Assembly: GCA_004431415.1 (NCBI GenBank)
Contig: QPMI01000003.1
Coordinates: 62,001-126,000 of the forward strand
Direction of reading: 5' to 3'
Source of the DNA: Cyanophora paradoxa
Lineage: Eukaryota; Glaucocystophyceae; Cyanophorales; Cyanophoraceae
Length of the DNA: 64,000 nt
Below, one piece after another: positions 10,740 through 21,036 of this stretch. Below the pieces are notes generated by a model. That model did not search any database, had not been told where the DNA came from, and saw nothing but the letters and a program-made list of their open reading frames with translations. Position numbers and translations under genes: made by a program. Numbering within the stretch: the stretch's first letter is position 1; every line of letters starts with the position of its first letter.

Positions 10740-13700
10740 ATGTCGCTTCTCGAGACTGGGCGTACGACACGCCCGCGGCCAATCCCGCTTGAGGTTGGGC
10801 TGCCTCTGCAGCGAATAGAGCTCACCGCGGAAGAGATCTCCGCGCGTGCCGCTCAGCGTCAGGCGGAGCAAGAAGCGCAGGCGCGTTATCCCCCCACCGC
10901 CGCGCCTGAACACACCGGCTCTCGCCGCGGCTACTGGCCGCGGATCGCATGCTCGCCCTGCGCTGACCGGACCGCCGCTGTTTCCGCACACAGAGGAAAG
11001 CTCAAGCAGAGATCCCGATCCCGCAGTTCAGCGACGTTCCTCCTGTCGATAACGAAGCCGAGCGTGGGCCGTTCGACCAGACCCAGGAGTTCTTCCGATG
11101 GAGAGGCGAGCCCCGCGGTCTTATCAAGCGTGCATCTTCGCGTGCATAGCTAAGGATCGTTCGCAGAGTCGGTACCGATCGTGGAGTACGACTACGACAG
11201 CGACGACGAGCGGTGGGTGGCCTCCAACAACAGTTCCGTGAAAAAGAAGTACCACGTCGGATTGGAACACCTCGAGATGTGCATAGACGCCCTCGAGAAA
11301 GAGAGCGGGAAGAAGGTGCACAGAGCGGTTCTTCGCGCACAGGCGGCACCTCACCCGTCGCCCTTCCAGGGCTACAATGTGGCAATCTCTCTCGCCGAGG
11401 CGTATCAGATATTTCACAAGGTTCGCCGCATCTTGGAACCCGTGGTACCCGCAGTCTAATCCCGAACGCAGCTTCAGTCGCACAAAGTGACCGACGCAAT
11501 TTACAATTACTGGACCTGGAAGCGGATGAAGCTAGGGAACAAATCCTTGTTCCGTCAGTTCCGCGTACGCTTCTTTCTTTCCCTTTCCTTCCTTTCCTTC
11601 CTGAGCGCCGCCCACGCCCACCCGCAGGCGCCGCCCGATCCGAACGATCCGAGGCCCGACGTGGCATTCCGGCCACGCAAGTGGGTTTCTGCCGACACGC
11701 CGACATCGACTGCGGGGCGCAACAGCGAGGGCCCCGCCCGCCCGCGCCGGGTGCGGCCCCTCCCCGGCCCTCCAGCCCCGCGGCTGACGCTTCGGCCGGC
11801 CAGCCGCCGCCCCAGAGGCGGGGGGAGGCAGCGCCGGCGGCGGCGGCAGCGCCAGCAGCCTCTTCCAGCTCCTCCCCGCCGGCGCCCAAGGGGACGAAGG
11901 CCCCCGGGGGGGTGCGGGAGCAGCTCTTGCGGATGAAGTACAAGCGCGGTGTACGGTGCGCCCCCCGGCACCGTCCGCCGCCGCCACCGCCGCCCGCCTC
12001 GCTGCCGGCGAGCCGCCGCGCCGCACAGGACCATCAGGCGCTCCAGGGAGTTCCTGTTCGGGCTCTACAAGACGCGCACGCTCATCGAGACGGTCATAAA
12101 GCGAGAGAAGGTGGCGCCGCCGAGCCACCGCCGCCCGGTCGCCGCGTCTCCCCGCCGACGCTCCGCGCCAGGTCAAGAAGGACCTGGTGAAGCTGAAGAG
12201 CCGGATACGGAGGCGGCAGGTGCGCCCTGCGGCAGGCGCCGCCCCCACGACCCCTCACGCCACCCCTGCAGCTCGCCTCCGCGGCCCGCCGCGCGATGTC
12301 CAGAGCCCAGTCGGCCCCATCCGTCCCGCCGCCCGCCCCCCAGCCCGCCTCCTCGTCCTCCTCCTTGGCCGCACCGCCAGAGGAGCCCATCAGAATCCGG
12401 TGCGCGCGCGCGCGCGCGCGCGCCGCTGGCGCGCTGGCGCTCACGGGGCGCTCGCGCGGGGCCAGGATCACGCGGCGGCCGACGGAGGAGGAGCTGCAGG
12501 CGACGGCGGAGCAGTCGATGGACTTCTTCCGGGACCCCTGGGGCGGCCCCCTCCCCGCCTTCGACCGCCAGGCCCCCTTCCCCGTGCGCCGTTCCGCCCC
12601 GCCCCGCCCCGCCCCGCCCCGCCCCGCCCCGCCCCGCGAGCCCTGCCGGCGCCGGCCGACGCGGCGGGCGCCGGGCGCAGCACCATCTGGACCATCTGCC
12701 CTGCGTCGAGGTGGCGCTCGTCGTGCGCCGCAGCGACCTCCTCCCCGGCGAGCGCTGGGAGCCCCTCCCGCCCTCCCTCGCCGCCCCCGTCGCCCCTCGG
12801 CCCTCGCCGCCGGCCCCTCCGAGCCGCCGGGCCGCCGGGAGCAGGCGGAGGCAGTCCGGCGCGAGTCCGCCTCGCAGCTTCGCGAGGGCTCCGCCCGCGT
12901 CGCCGCCGCGTGGGCAGCGCCCGGCGCGCCCCGCGCCTCGGGCCGCCTCGGGCGCGGCGGCGCATCATCCTCACGCGCCCCTCCCCCGCGGCCCTGGGAG
13001 GACGAACCCCGGGAGCCGCCCGCCGAGGAGCCGGTCTCTGCGGCGGCGCCGGAGCCGTACCCCCGCCTCGATCCCTCCCTCGACGCCGTCGTCTCCCGCC
13101 TCTACAGGCGCCTCGCCCCGCCGGCGCCGCCCCGCCACCCCCGCCCCCGACCCTCAAGTTCCTGCCCCCCGTCGCCCCGCCCCCTCCGCCCACCATGTGG
13201 GACCTCCTCGCGATGCCTCTACCCCCAGACCCGGACCCCGAGCCCCCGCCCCGCCCCCGTTGCTGCCGCCCGCCCCTGCCCCCGCCCGCCCCTTCCCCCG
13301 CCCTGCCCCTCCCCGCTGCTTCACAGCCGCCAGCCACGCCGGCCCGAGCGGTCGCCGCGGACCAGCCCGTGGCCCCCGCGCGGACCCTCACCCCGCCCCT
13401 GCCCGCCTTCCTCGCGCGACCCCAGCGGACGGCGCCCCCGTCGGCCCCCGCGTTCATCCTCACCCACGCCTCCGACCCCTCCCGCGACGCCTTCACCAAC
13501 TCTTTCCTCGCGGACCCGGCGCCGGCCGCCCCGCCCCGCCGGCCCCGCCGCGACCCCGCGCACGCCGGCCCGCCCCGCGACGAACGGGCACCTGCCGCAC
13601 TCGCGCAAGAGCGCGGCGGCGGCGACGCTCGCCGTCCCCGCTCCGAAGGCCGGCCCCGCCCGCAACGGCCTCTCCCGGAAGCGCCCTCGGAGCGCCCACG

Positions 13701-13753
13701 CCTCGCCCCCGTTCCGGGACGGCGGCCATGGCGGCGACGTCGACCCCGGATGA
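10740..13753 (+). CDS. EPL1: Enhancer of polycomb-like protein (EPL1/EPC), NuA4 acetyltransferase scaffold
   Basis: EPL1 anchors the catalytic module of the NuA4/TIP60 histone acetyltransferase in the nucleus. Exons in order give EIPIPQFSDVPP and FDQTQEFFRW, then VEYDYDSDDERWVASNN, HLEMCIDALEKESGKK, YNVAISLAEAYQIFHK and VTDAIYNYWTWKRMKLGN, the EPL domain ending in NKSLFRQFR. Downstream are FLFGLYKTRTLIETVIKREK joined to VKKDLVKLKSRIRRRQ, the basic helical region after the domain. The C-terminal half is Pro/Ala/Arg-rich with ARITRRPTEEELQATAEQ, and ends at 13753. No PHD finger or bromodomain is seen, so EPC/EPL1 fits better than BRPF. Exon joins in the Pro-rich region (12.6-13.6 kb) are uncertain. 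Confidence 0.8.
12597..12636. repeat. CCCCG pentanucleotide tract
   Basis: About eight CCCCG units, probably in an EPL1 intron that begins GTGCGCCG. Similar tracts occur in other introns (42815-42850, 48890-48910). Confidence 0.8.
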
Positions 13754-15229
13754 CTGGTCGCCCGCCCGCCCTCCATTCGTCTCTTTCGATCCTTTTCGCG
13801 ACGTCGGCGCAATACGTTCTAGATCCTGCCCTCGTACAGTTTTACCCGCATATACCATTTCTTTGATCATGCAAGCTCGAAATGAAACGCAGTATGATGA
13901 ACGGACTCCGCGCGCGTGCGCAAAGTTCGCCGCGCCTACCTTAGCTATAGTACTCCGGGGCCATGCAGCGCGCCACTGGCCATGGGCCACCATGATCATT
14001 AATATCAACACACGCGCACAAACCTTTCGAAGTTCTCGAGCCCTCGGAGCTCGCAGCCTGGCCATGGCAGAGTCGAATTCGGGGCCGGGCGCCGGGCCCC
14101 TCGATTTCTCAGAGTCACTGAGTCTCGAGCTCCTGCTCAGTAGTAGATTATCCCATGTTCCCCCTGGAAGAAAAACTTGAAAGCAGTTTAGTACTACGGC
14201 AGACTCAAACTGCCAGCATTTTAGGCACTGCGAACAGTCAAACTCACTGAGTGGAGTTCAATGCAAGGGTGGTCGAGCCTGGCTGCCAACAGTCGTGCCA
14301 GCATGTCCGACGGTCTGGTAAGTGGGGAACTTGTGAATTGCAGGCCAATGGAAGATTTGTCCATCTCATTGATATACTCAATGCGATATGCACTTGAAGG
14401 CTGCCAGTGCTGCCTTGACTCACTGTGGTCACTGAGATGGGTTCAACAGGACAAGGAAAAGTCACTGAGTGACGTGTGACTCTGTGACTTTTAGAAAAAA
14501 CCAGTGGCAGCCGCTGCTCTTGCCAGTGAGCTTGGAAGTACGTGGCAGTAGGATCTGCCACAGAGTGGAGTTTCGAGGCTCAAATTGTGTATCCGGCTGT
14601 CATTTCAATGGAAAGTCCCTTTATCTTCTCTTTTTTTCTTTCTCAAATGCTGTGGTGCACTTGACTGTTCAGTGCCGGTTCAGTTAAAACTTGAAACTTT
14701 GAGCATGAATTCGAAACACTTCTGCAGAAGCATGTTTTTGCAATTGATCATGATGCCTGGGCCAAGCTTAAGCTTCTTATAACCAAGTGCTTCCTCTCGG
14801 CCAACATTAAACAACAATTGCAAGTACAAGCAAGTGTTTTTTGAAGATTATCTTCTCAGAGTGTTGTTGTGAATGAAAATGTTCATTGGAATATCAATCT
14901 GAAGATTAATCCAAAGCCTGAAGCATGCCTTCTGCTGTGCCTTATTTGCAATTGTTGCTTGTGTAATTATAATTATGATTCCGATATCATAGTATGATGA
15001 TGACCGATCATGATGTCCAGGTCGAGCTTGACCATGATCGTGAACAAGTGTTCAACGGTGCAACGGTTTCCTCCCAGCCAACAGAAAACAAGAAGCGCTA
15101 GCACAACGAAGTGCTTTCAAGTTTTCCAAATCAAAACATCATATCAAACCTAATATTCATTTGTTCATTCTTTCTAGATATATATAGTTATTCAAATGAT
15201 TAAGGTCATTTCAAGTTTTCTGAATAATT

Positions 15230-15262
15230 CTGGGGGGGTGCGGGGGGGCGGAGCCCCCCTGC
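15230..15262. repeat. G-run and perfect hairpin GGGGGGC-GGA-GCCCCCC
   Basis: TGGGGGGGTGCGGGGGGGCG is followed by GAGCCCCCC, forming a strong short stem at the edge of the AT-rich island. Confidence 0.7.
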
Positions 15263-15428
15263 TTGTTCGAATTTCCCTACTATAGCTAGGCTACTCGCGC
15301 GCGATGCAGCGCCGCGGCGCGCTCCAACGCACGTACCCGGTACCTTCCGGGATTCGATGATCCGAATTCGAATTCGAAGCCCTGAGGCCCTGAGGTCCTG
15401 GGTCGGGGCCCCGGGGTTCGGGAGGTCG

Positions 15429-15505
15429 TACACACGCACCGTCGTCGTGATGCTTCACCTCTGCTTCAAGAACTGGCAGCGCCGCTACCGTGCCGCCGGT
15501 GTCGG
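15429..15505 (-). pseudogene. Detached copy of HMG-box factor 1 exon 1
   Basis: About 76 bp match 23275-23350 with few differences. On the minus strand both encode DTGGTVA-LPV-EAEVKHHDDG followed by a GTGCGTGTAT donor. No HMG box or other exon of that gene was found next to this copy. It looks like a duplicated exon fragment. Confidence 0.6.
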
Positions 15506-15733
15506 CCCGCGGGCGGCTGGCAGCTGCGCATGCATATGCCGGAACGGCCGGCGCCGAGGCGATATCGATTATTTACGATGAAAACATACGCACTGCGGCA
15601 CGAAAAAAAGGGGCCTATGTACAAGCTACAACACGGGGCGGGGGCGCCGTGACGGGGACGGGGCGGAGAGAGGGGGGGGGGTAGAGGGCATGAGGAGGAG
15701 AGCTAAGAGGGGCGGGGGGCTAGGGCGGGGCGG

Positions 15734-18222
15734 CTAGCCGAAGATGGACTTGGCGTAGCGGATGCCGATGAGGTAGGCGATCTCCTCGAGCTGGACGAGG
15801 GCCGCCTCGAGGTCCTTGAGCTCGTGCGCCGCCGAGATGCAGAAGCGGACGCGGGACTTGAGGATGGGCGTCGCGGGGAAGCCCACGACGACCACCGCCA
15901 GGTTCCGCTCCAGGCAGAGCCGCGAGAAGGAGGAGATCTTCGAGGGGTTGTAGAGCATCACGGGGATGACCGGCGAGTCCTCGTCGCCGTACACCTCGCA
16001 GCCCATTTCCTTAAGGCCCCGCCGGAAGAAGTTGGCGTTCTCCCGCAGCTTCGCCAGCTTCGTCGCCCCTGCGCGCCCACCCGCTCAGACGAAGGAAGGA
16101 GGAGAAAAGGAGAGGGAAAGCGGGGGGCGGGGGCGGGGGCGCGGGGCGGGGGCGCGCACCGAGGTCGGTGCCGTCCTCGCCGAGGAGGATGGTGATGGCC
16201 GTGATGATCTGCTGGCAGACGGGCGGCGACATGGAAGAGGCGTAGAGGTACCCCGGGCACGTCCGCTTCAGGTGCTCGATCAGCTCCGGCGAGCCGGCGA
16301 TGTACCCGCCCGCCGCCCCGAACGACTTGGTGAACGTCCCCATCTGCCCTGGCGTCAAGCCGCGCCCGCCCGCCCGAGGCCGGCGGCGGGAGGGGCACCA
16401 TGATGTCGACGTCGGCGGTGTCGACGCCGAGATGCTCGCAGACGCCGCGTCCGTGCGCGCCGAGCGCCCCGATGCTGTGCGCCTCGTCCAGGTAGAGGTA
16501 CGCCTGCCGGCCCCGCCCCCGCCGCGTCGGCCACCCAGCCTCGCCCCCCGCTCCGCCCATTGCCCGCACCTTGTACTTCTTGCAGACGGCCGCGATCTCC
16601 TTCAGCTTGCAGATCTCGCCCTCCATCGAGTAAATCCCTGCGGGCCGCGCCGTGCTCGCATTACGAGGGCGCGGGGGGCGCTCCTTGGGTGGGGAGGGGA
16701 GCCGGACGGACCCTCGACGATGACGAGGATCTTGGTCCAGGGGCGGTGCGTCCGGGGCTGGCCCGAGGCGATCGACTCGCGCAGGCACTGCTCCAGGTGA
16801 CCCGCGTCTGGGGGAAGGAAGAGGGGGTTCGGGGAAGGGTCCGAAAGGAAAAGGAAGCCGCGCGGAGATGCCCACCGTTGTGGTTGAAGATCTGCGTGGC
16901 CCGTCAGGTCGCCCGTGGCAGAAGGAGTGCGGGCGGCGCGGACCCTGACTTTGGCGCCCGAGAGGCGTGCGCCGGTCACGATGCTCGTGTGGTTGAGGGC
17001 GTCGGAGAGGATCAGGCCGCCCTTGGAGATGAGCGCCGGGATGACCGTCGAGTTGGTGGCGAAGCCCATGCCCAGCACGAGGGCGGACGGCTGCCCGCGT
17101 GGGCTCAGCCGGCGCGCTCGACCGCGCCGGCAGCCGCCTGCGCACCTTCCCGACGAAGCGCGCGACGAGCTTCTCCATACGCTCGTGGATCTCCGTGTGG
17201 CCTGGCGGCCAAAAGTCAGCGGCGCGAACGACCCCGTGGCCGCGAGCCCGCACCCGCTTGCATGTTGGCGCTGCACGTCGAAGCCGAGTACTTTTGAAGG
17301 GACTCGATGACTTCCTGCGCGCGCCCGGGCGTTGGCGCATTCCGGCGCAAGTGCGTCGGCGGCGTGCGCACCTCCTTGACGCGGGGCGAGACTTCCGCAA
17401 AGCCGAGGTAGTTGTACGAGCCCAGATTCAAGCAGGAGACGGTCTCCTTGGAGACCCTGATGCGCCCGGTCAGTGGCTCAGCGGGGACGGCCGCGCACGC
17501 GCTAGCACGGCCGTGCGCACTTGATGGACTCCCCCTCGTCAGCGAATTTCCGCTTCATAATCTGAATGTGTGCGCCAGCCGCGCTTGCGATAGGGCGATT
17601 GAAGCAGTCGTGGACCCGGCGGTACAACCGCCGCGTGTAGAAGTCGTCGAAGTCGCTGAGCAGCGGCGTGAAACCCTGAGCGCGAGAAACGTCAAGCTGA
17701 GCTCATGCTCCGGGCGAGACGGGCAGCGGACCGGCTGCGGTGGTGACGAGCCGAGGCACGCGCGTAGCACATCAGTGGCGGGAGCAGGAGCATGTCGTCA
17801 GCGCGGCGCACCGGCGTGCTACTGTCCTTCTTCTTGCGACCCGTTATCCTTTGTAGGATGTCTCGCACATGCCCGAAGGCGACGATTGTGCCAAAGCCCC
17901 AGTACGTTGAGAGCGCCGTGAACCTGCGCGGAGCGCTCAGCGGCGGGACCGCGCGGAGGCGGCCAGTGCGTGCGCGACGCCCTCAGGTGCCCGGCACGAA
18001 CCAACTCATGCCTGCGGATTTGGTCAGTTTGGCGCGACAGCGCACGGACTCGTAGCGCACCCAGTTCCTTCTCCGCCTCATCCTTTGGCTCCGCGTGCTG
18101 TTTCCTCTCCTCCTTCTTTATTGCTTTGCTCTTCGCATCTATTGCTAGCTTCTGGTCCAACGCCTCCTCCTTCTTCGCCAGCGCATCCTCCTTCACACGC
18201 GACGCTTTCTGGCCTTTTCCCA
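15734..18222 (-). CDS. LCB2: Serine palmitoyltransferase subunit 2 (LCB2)
   Basis: Catalytic PLP subunit that condenses serine with palmitoyl-CoA, the first step of sphingolipid synthesis in the ER (EC 2.3.1.50). Exons give [18 protein letters not shown] (membrane segment), [87 protein letters not shown] and [10 protein letters not shown], then [17 protein letters not shown] with the Schiff-base lysine. The C-terminal exon [19 protein letters not shown] ends in RYAKSIFG at 15734. The start at 18222 ([20 protein letters not shown]) gives a long Lys/Glu-rich N-terminus that is unusual for the family and may belong to an upstream exon read wrongly; the next exon beginning MSWFVPGT is an alternative start area. 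Confidence 0.9.
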
Positions 18223-18444
18223 TGGCTACACAACGATTAGCAACGCCAGGAACTACTGCGCCGCGGGTCTGTTGCCGCCACCAAACACGAGAAGGATCGC
18301 GTACCCCGGCCAAACAGCGCTGAGCGGCTGAGCGCTGGAAGCGCTCTAGCTCACGTAAGCGACAGACAAGAGCATTTCTTAGCGGCCTCAGGGCATCTCG
18401 AGCCACCCCCTCGGCCCTGGCCCGGCCCTTGCACCGACAGCTGG
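18223..18444. promoter_or_regulatory. Divergent promoter region LCB2 / coiled-coil gene
   Basis: 222 bp between opposite start codons. No distinct element recognised. Confidence 0.4.
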
Positions 18445-20249
18445 ATGTCCACCGACATTGTACGCTCGCTGCTCTCGGAGGGTTCCGCCGTCATTCGTGC
18501 GACCTGCAGGGAACGCCTCGCAACAGCCCACAGGTGCGCTGCCGACCCACCTCTTTCGACCGTTGAGCTGCCAGCACCCCCGCCGCTTCTGCTCTCCTCG
18601 GGCGGCTAGCGCGTCTCTGAGCGTAAACCAGGCTATTGGAAAGCGGGATCGATCTGCAAAGCGAGCAGCACATCGCCCAGCAGGAGAAGGAGAACGATTC
18701 CACGCCGTACGAGAACACCTCGCGGAAGGTCCGGAGCGAAATCTAGACGTTTCATTAGCCTCGTTGGTATCTAGCTTGATCGATGCTCACGCCTTCTGTT
18801 GTCCTCCGGGCGCGCAGGAGTACCTGTCGAGAATCAAGAACGAGTTTATTGCCGCTTGTGTGAAGCGCGACGTGCTGCAGCAGATTAAAGGCAACCGCCA
18901 GCTGGAAGATGCTACTGCGGACTCAAAGGCACTCGAGGTCCTGGCCGGCCAGGCGAAGCAGGAGGTGCAGGGTCTTCGTCAGGAGAACGAGGGCCTCCGC
19001 GCGGACATCCTGGAGCTGGCGTCAGGCCTTGCAGGATCGCTACACGAGCTTGAGGAAGAGGAGCGACAACTTCGAGAAGAGATCGCGCAGCTCGAGTCGG
19101 ACGTACGCGCCCGCCGCCGCCGGCGGGGAACACTCTCCGGCTAACCAGCGCCCGCAGCTGGTGGACAGTCCAGGAGAAGCGGAGGTCGGGCGCCTGTCGG
19201 AGAGCGCGCGCTCCAGCGTGCGTGGCGTGATCCTCGCAAATCACTTCTAGCGTTGTTATTTTTTTTGCCTGGCACACGTGCGTAGCGCCGTCTGGGAAGG
19301 CCTCGTGCCGATGCCCGGCCGGGCTTTCCAAGTGTGCGAGAAGAATCCCGCCGCCTTCGAGCGGTTTCTGGCACTTTAGTTCTCGGCTATCGCGATTGTT
19401 CCTGTTGCAAATGACCTCGCGACTGCCGCTACCAGTGTGCCAGACATTCTCCCGTGCCGCGTCTCTGATTTCGCTAACCTCCCCGCCCTCTTCAATGCTT
19501 CCCATCCCTTTCCTTGCCGTTTCAAGCTTCAAACTCTCTCCCCGGGCCCCGGACTCACGCGGAGTCGCGCAGGAGTCAAGGCGGCAGGCGCTGGAGGCGG
19601 AGCGGGACGAGCTGCGGGCGCGCTGCGACGCGGCGTGCAACGACATGCTCGCCGCCGAGGAAGAGGCCCTCGCCCTCCGGTTCGCCCCCCGCCGGCCTCG
19701 CCGGCCCCGCGGCGAACGCCGGGCCGCCGCAGGGAGGAGCTGGCACGGCTGGCCAGCGCCCGCGCGGGGGGCCTGCGGGGTCGGGAGGCGGGCGACGCGG
19801 TCATTGCCGAGTCCCCCGCGCTGCGGGACGCGTACGAATGGTGCGCGCCCCGCTGTCCTGCTCTGCGGCGCCGACCGCGGAACGATCCCGCGGGCGCAGG
19901 TACAGCTCGGTGATCGGGACGCTGGAGTCCCTCACGGGCGTCGCCGTCGAGTCGTACGACGTGGGCGCGTCGCGTCTGGTCGTGCGCGTCGCGGACCACA
20001 TGCTCGCGTGCACGTTCCGACCCGGCTTGGACGAGGTGGAGGCCCTCGAGGTACGCCCCGAGGACATGCACGCCTGCTGTGATTCTGCTCGGTTCGAATT
20101 CCAGAGACCGCATCGTGACGCTCGGCCCCGCGCAGATCGAGCCTTCGGACGTCGCCACTGGCGAGATTTTCCACCACCAGCTCCCCGTCATTATCTCCAG
20201 ATTGAGGCGCCGCTTGGCCGATCGCGCTTGCGACCCAATGTTGCTGTAG
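18445..20249 (+). CDS. Coiled-coil protein with C-terminal RWD-like domain; possible kinetochore (KNL1/Spc7-like) subunit
   Basis: The start at 18445 reads MSTDIVRSLLSEGSAVIRAT. Joined exons continue with LESGIDLQSEQHIAQQEKEN, EYLSRIKNEFIAACVKRDVL and a long Glu/Leu/Arg-rich coiled coil (ALEVLAGQAKQEVQGLRQEN, then ALEAERDELRARCDAACNDM). After the coil comes a compact domain: DAYEWYSSVIGTLESLTGVA, SYDVGASRLVVRVADHMLA and IEPSDVATGEIFHHQLPVII, ending RLADRACDPMLL at 20249. A coiled coil followed by one small beta-rich domain with a final helix is the plan of RWD kinetochore proteins (KNL1/Spc7, Spc24, Spc25). That match is by layout and a few positions only. Exons between 19.1 and 19.55 kb are uncertain. 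Confidence 0.5.
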
Positions 20250-20411
20250 CAATTATACAATAAGTTCAATCTCGGCAAGTACGCGTATTTCCAGCAAATT
20301 GCGACGTGAGGACTGAGGGACCCTAATTGAATCTAGTGGAATGAGAGCAGAGGGGGACGAAGACTAAAAGTGAGAAGGGGCGACCACGGGGCGGACGAGG
20401 GGCAGGACGCG
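20250..20411. other. Short convergent intergenic region
   Basis: 162 bp between two stop codons. Nothing else recognised. Confidence 0.4.
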
Positions 20412-20982
20412 CTATAAGCCGTGGCCGTGGGGGCGGGAGCCGGGGGCCGGCTGTGAGGGGGCGCCCCACGCGGCGCCGAGGTGCGAGCTGGGAGCGCCAG
20501 GGCGGTAGGGGGCCTGCCCTGCGGCTGCTGCGCGTGAGAGCATTGCTCCCACGTGCTCCCAGGCTTCGGGCGGCAGGCCGGCGCCGGCGGAGAGGGCCGT
20601 TTGGGCGAAGCCGGCGTAGCCGCCGGAGACGGGCGGCTGCGACGTGATCGAGGTGGCTGCCCCGAACTGCGCGTCGTAGAGGCCTGCGGAGCGCGAGCCG
20701 CCGGCCAGGCCGGACGACGAGGAGCCCGTGGGGTTCCCGTTCTCGTCCCGTGGTGAGTCCAGGAAGAGCCCGCCGTAGCTCCCGCTCCCGCTCGCCTGCC
20801 CTGCCGCCGCCCCGCGCTGCCCCGCCTGCCCGTGCCCGTGGGAAGAGTGCGCCTGCGCCTGCGCCTGGTGCGCGTGGGGGGCGTGCGCCTGGCCCACCAG
20901 CGACGACGACGCCTGAGGCTGGCCCCTCCCCCCGCTGGACTGCGGCTGCGCTTGCGGGCGCTGGTGCTGGTGCTGCTGCTGG

Positions 20983-21036
<54 letters not shown>

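Larger units (their letters stand above)
13754..15733. other. Convergent intergenic region with an AT-rich island
   Basis: From about 13.8 to 15.2 kb base composition falls well below that of the flanking genes. Short CACTGAGT, CAGTGGCAG and TGATCATGA words recur. No open frame here resembles a protein. A G/C hairpin (15243-15260) and an exon fragment (15429-15505) mark its right part. It could be remains of a mobile element, but no terminal repeats or coding domain are visible. Confidence 0.5.

Noticed and set aside
11949-14180. Very long open frame of 743 codons on the + strand
   Set aside because: It runs through EPL1 introns and exons in a shadow frame. Its Pro/Arg/Ala composition comes from CCCCG-rich sequence, and it lacks the EPL motifs that fit the other frames.
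14244-14561. Minus-strand open frame in the AT-rich island
   Set aside because: Composition is unlike the genes here and there is no similarity I can see to any family; treated as chance.
13754-15233. Complete transposable element
   Set aside because: No transposase or reverse-transcriptase motif, terminal repeat or target duplication was found.
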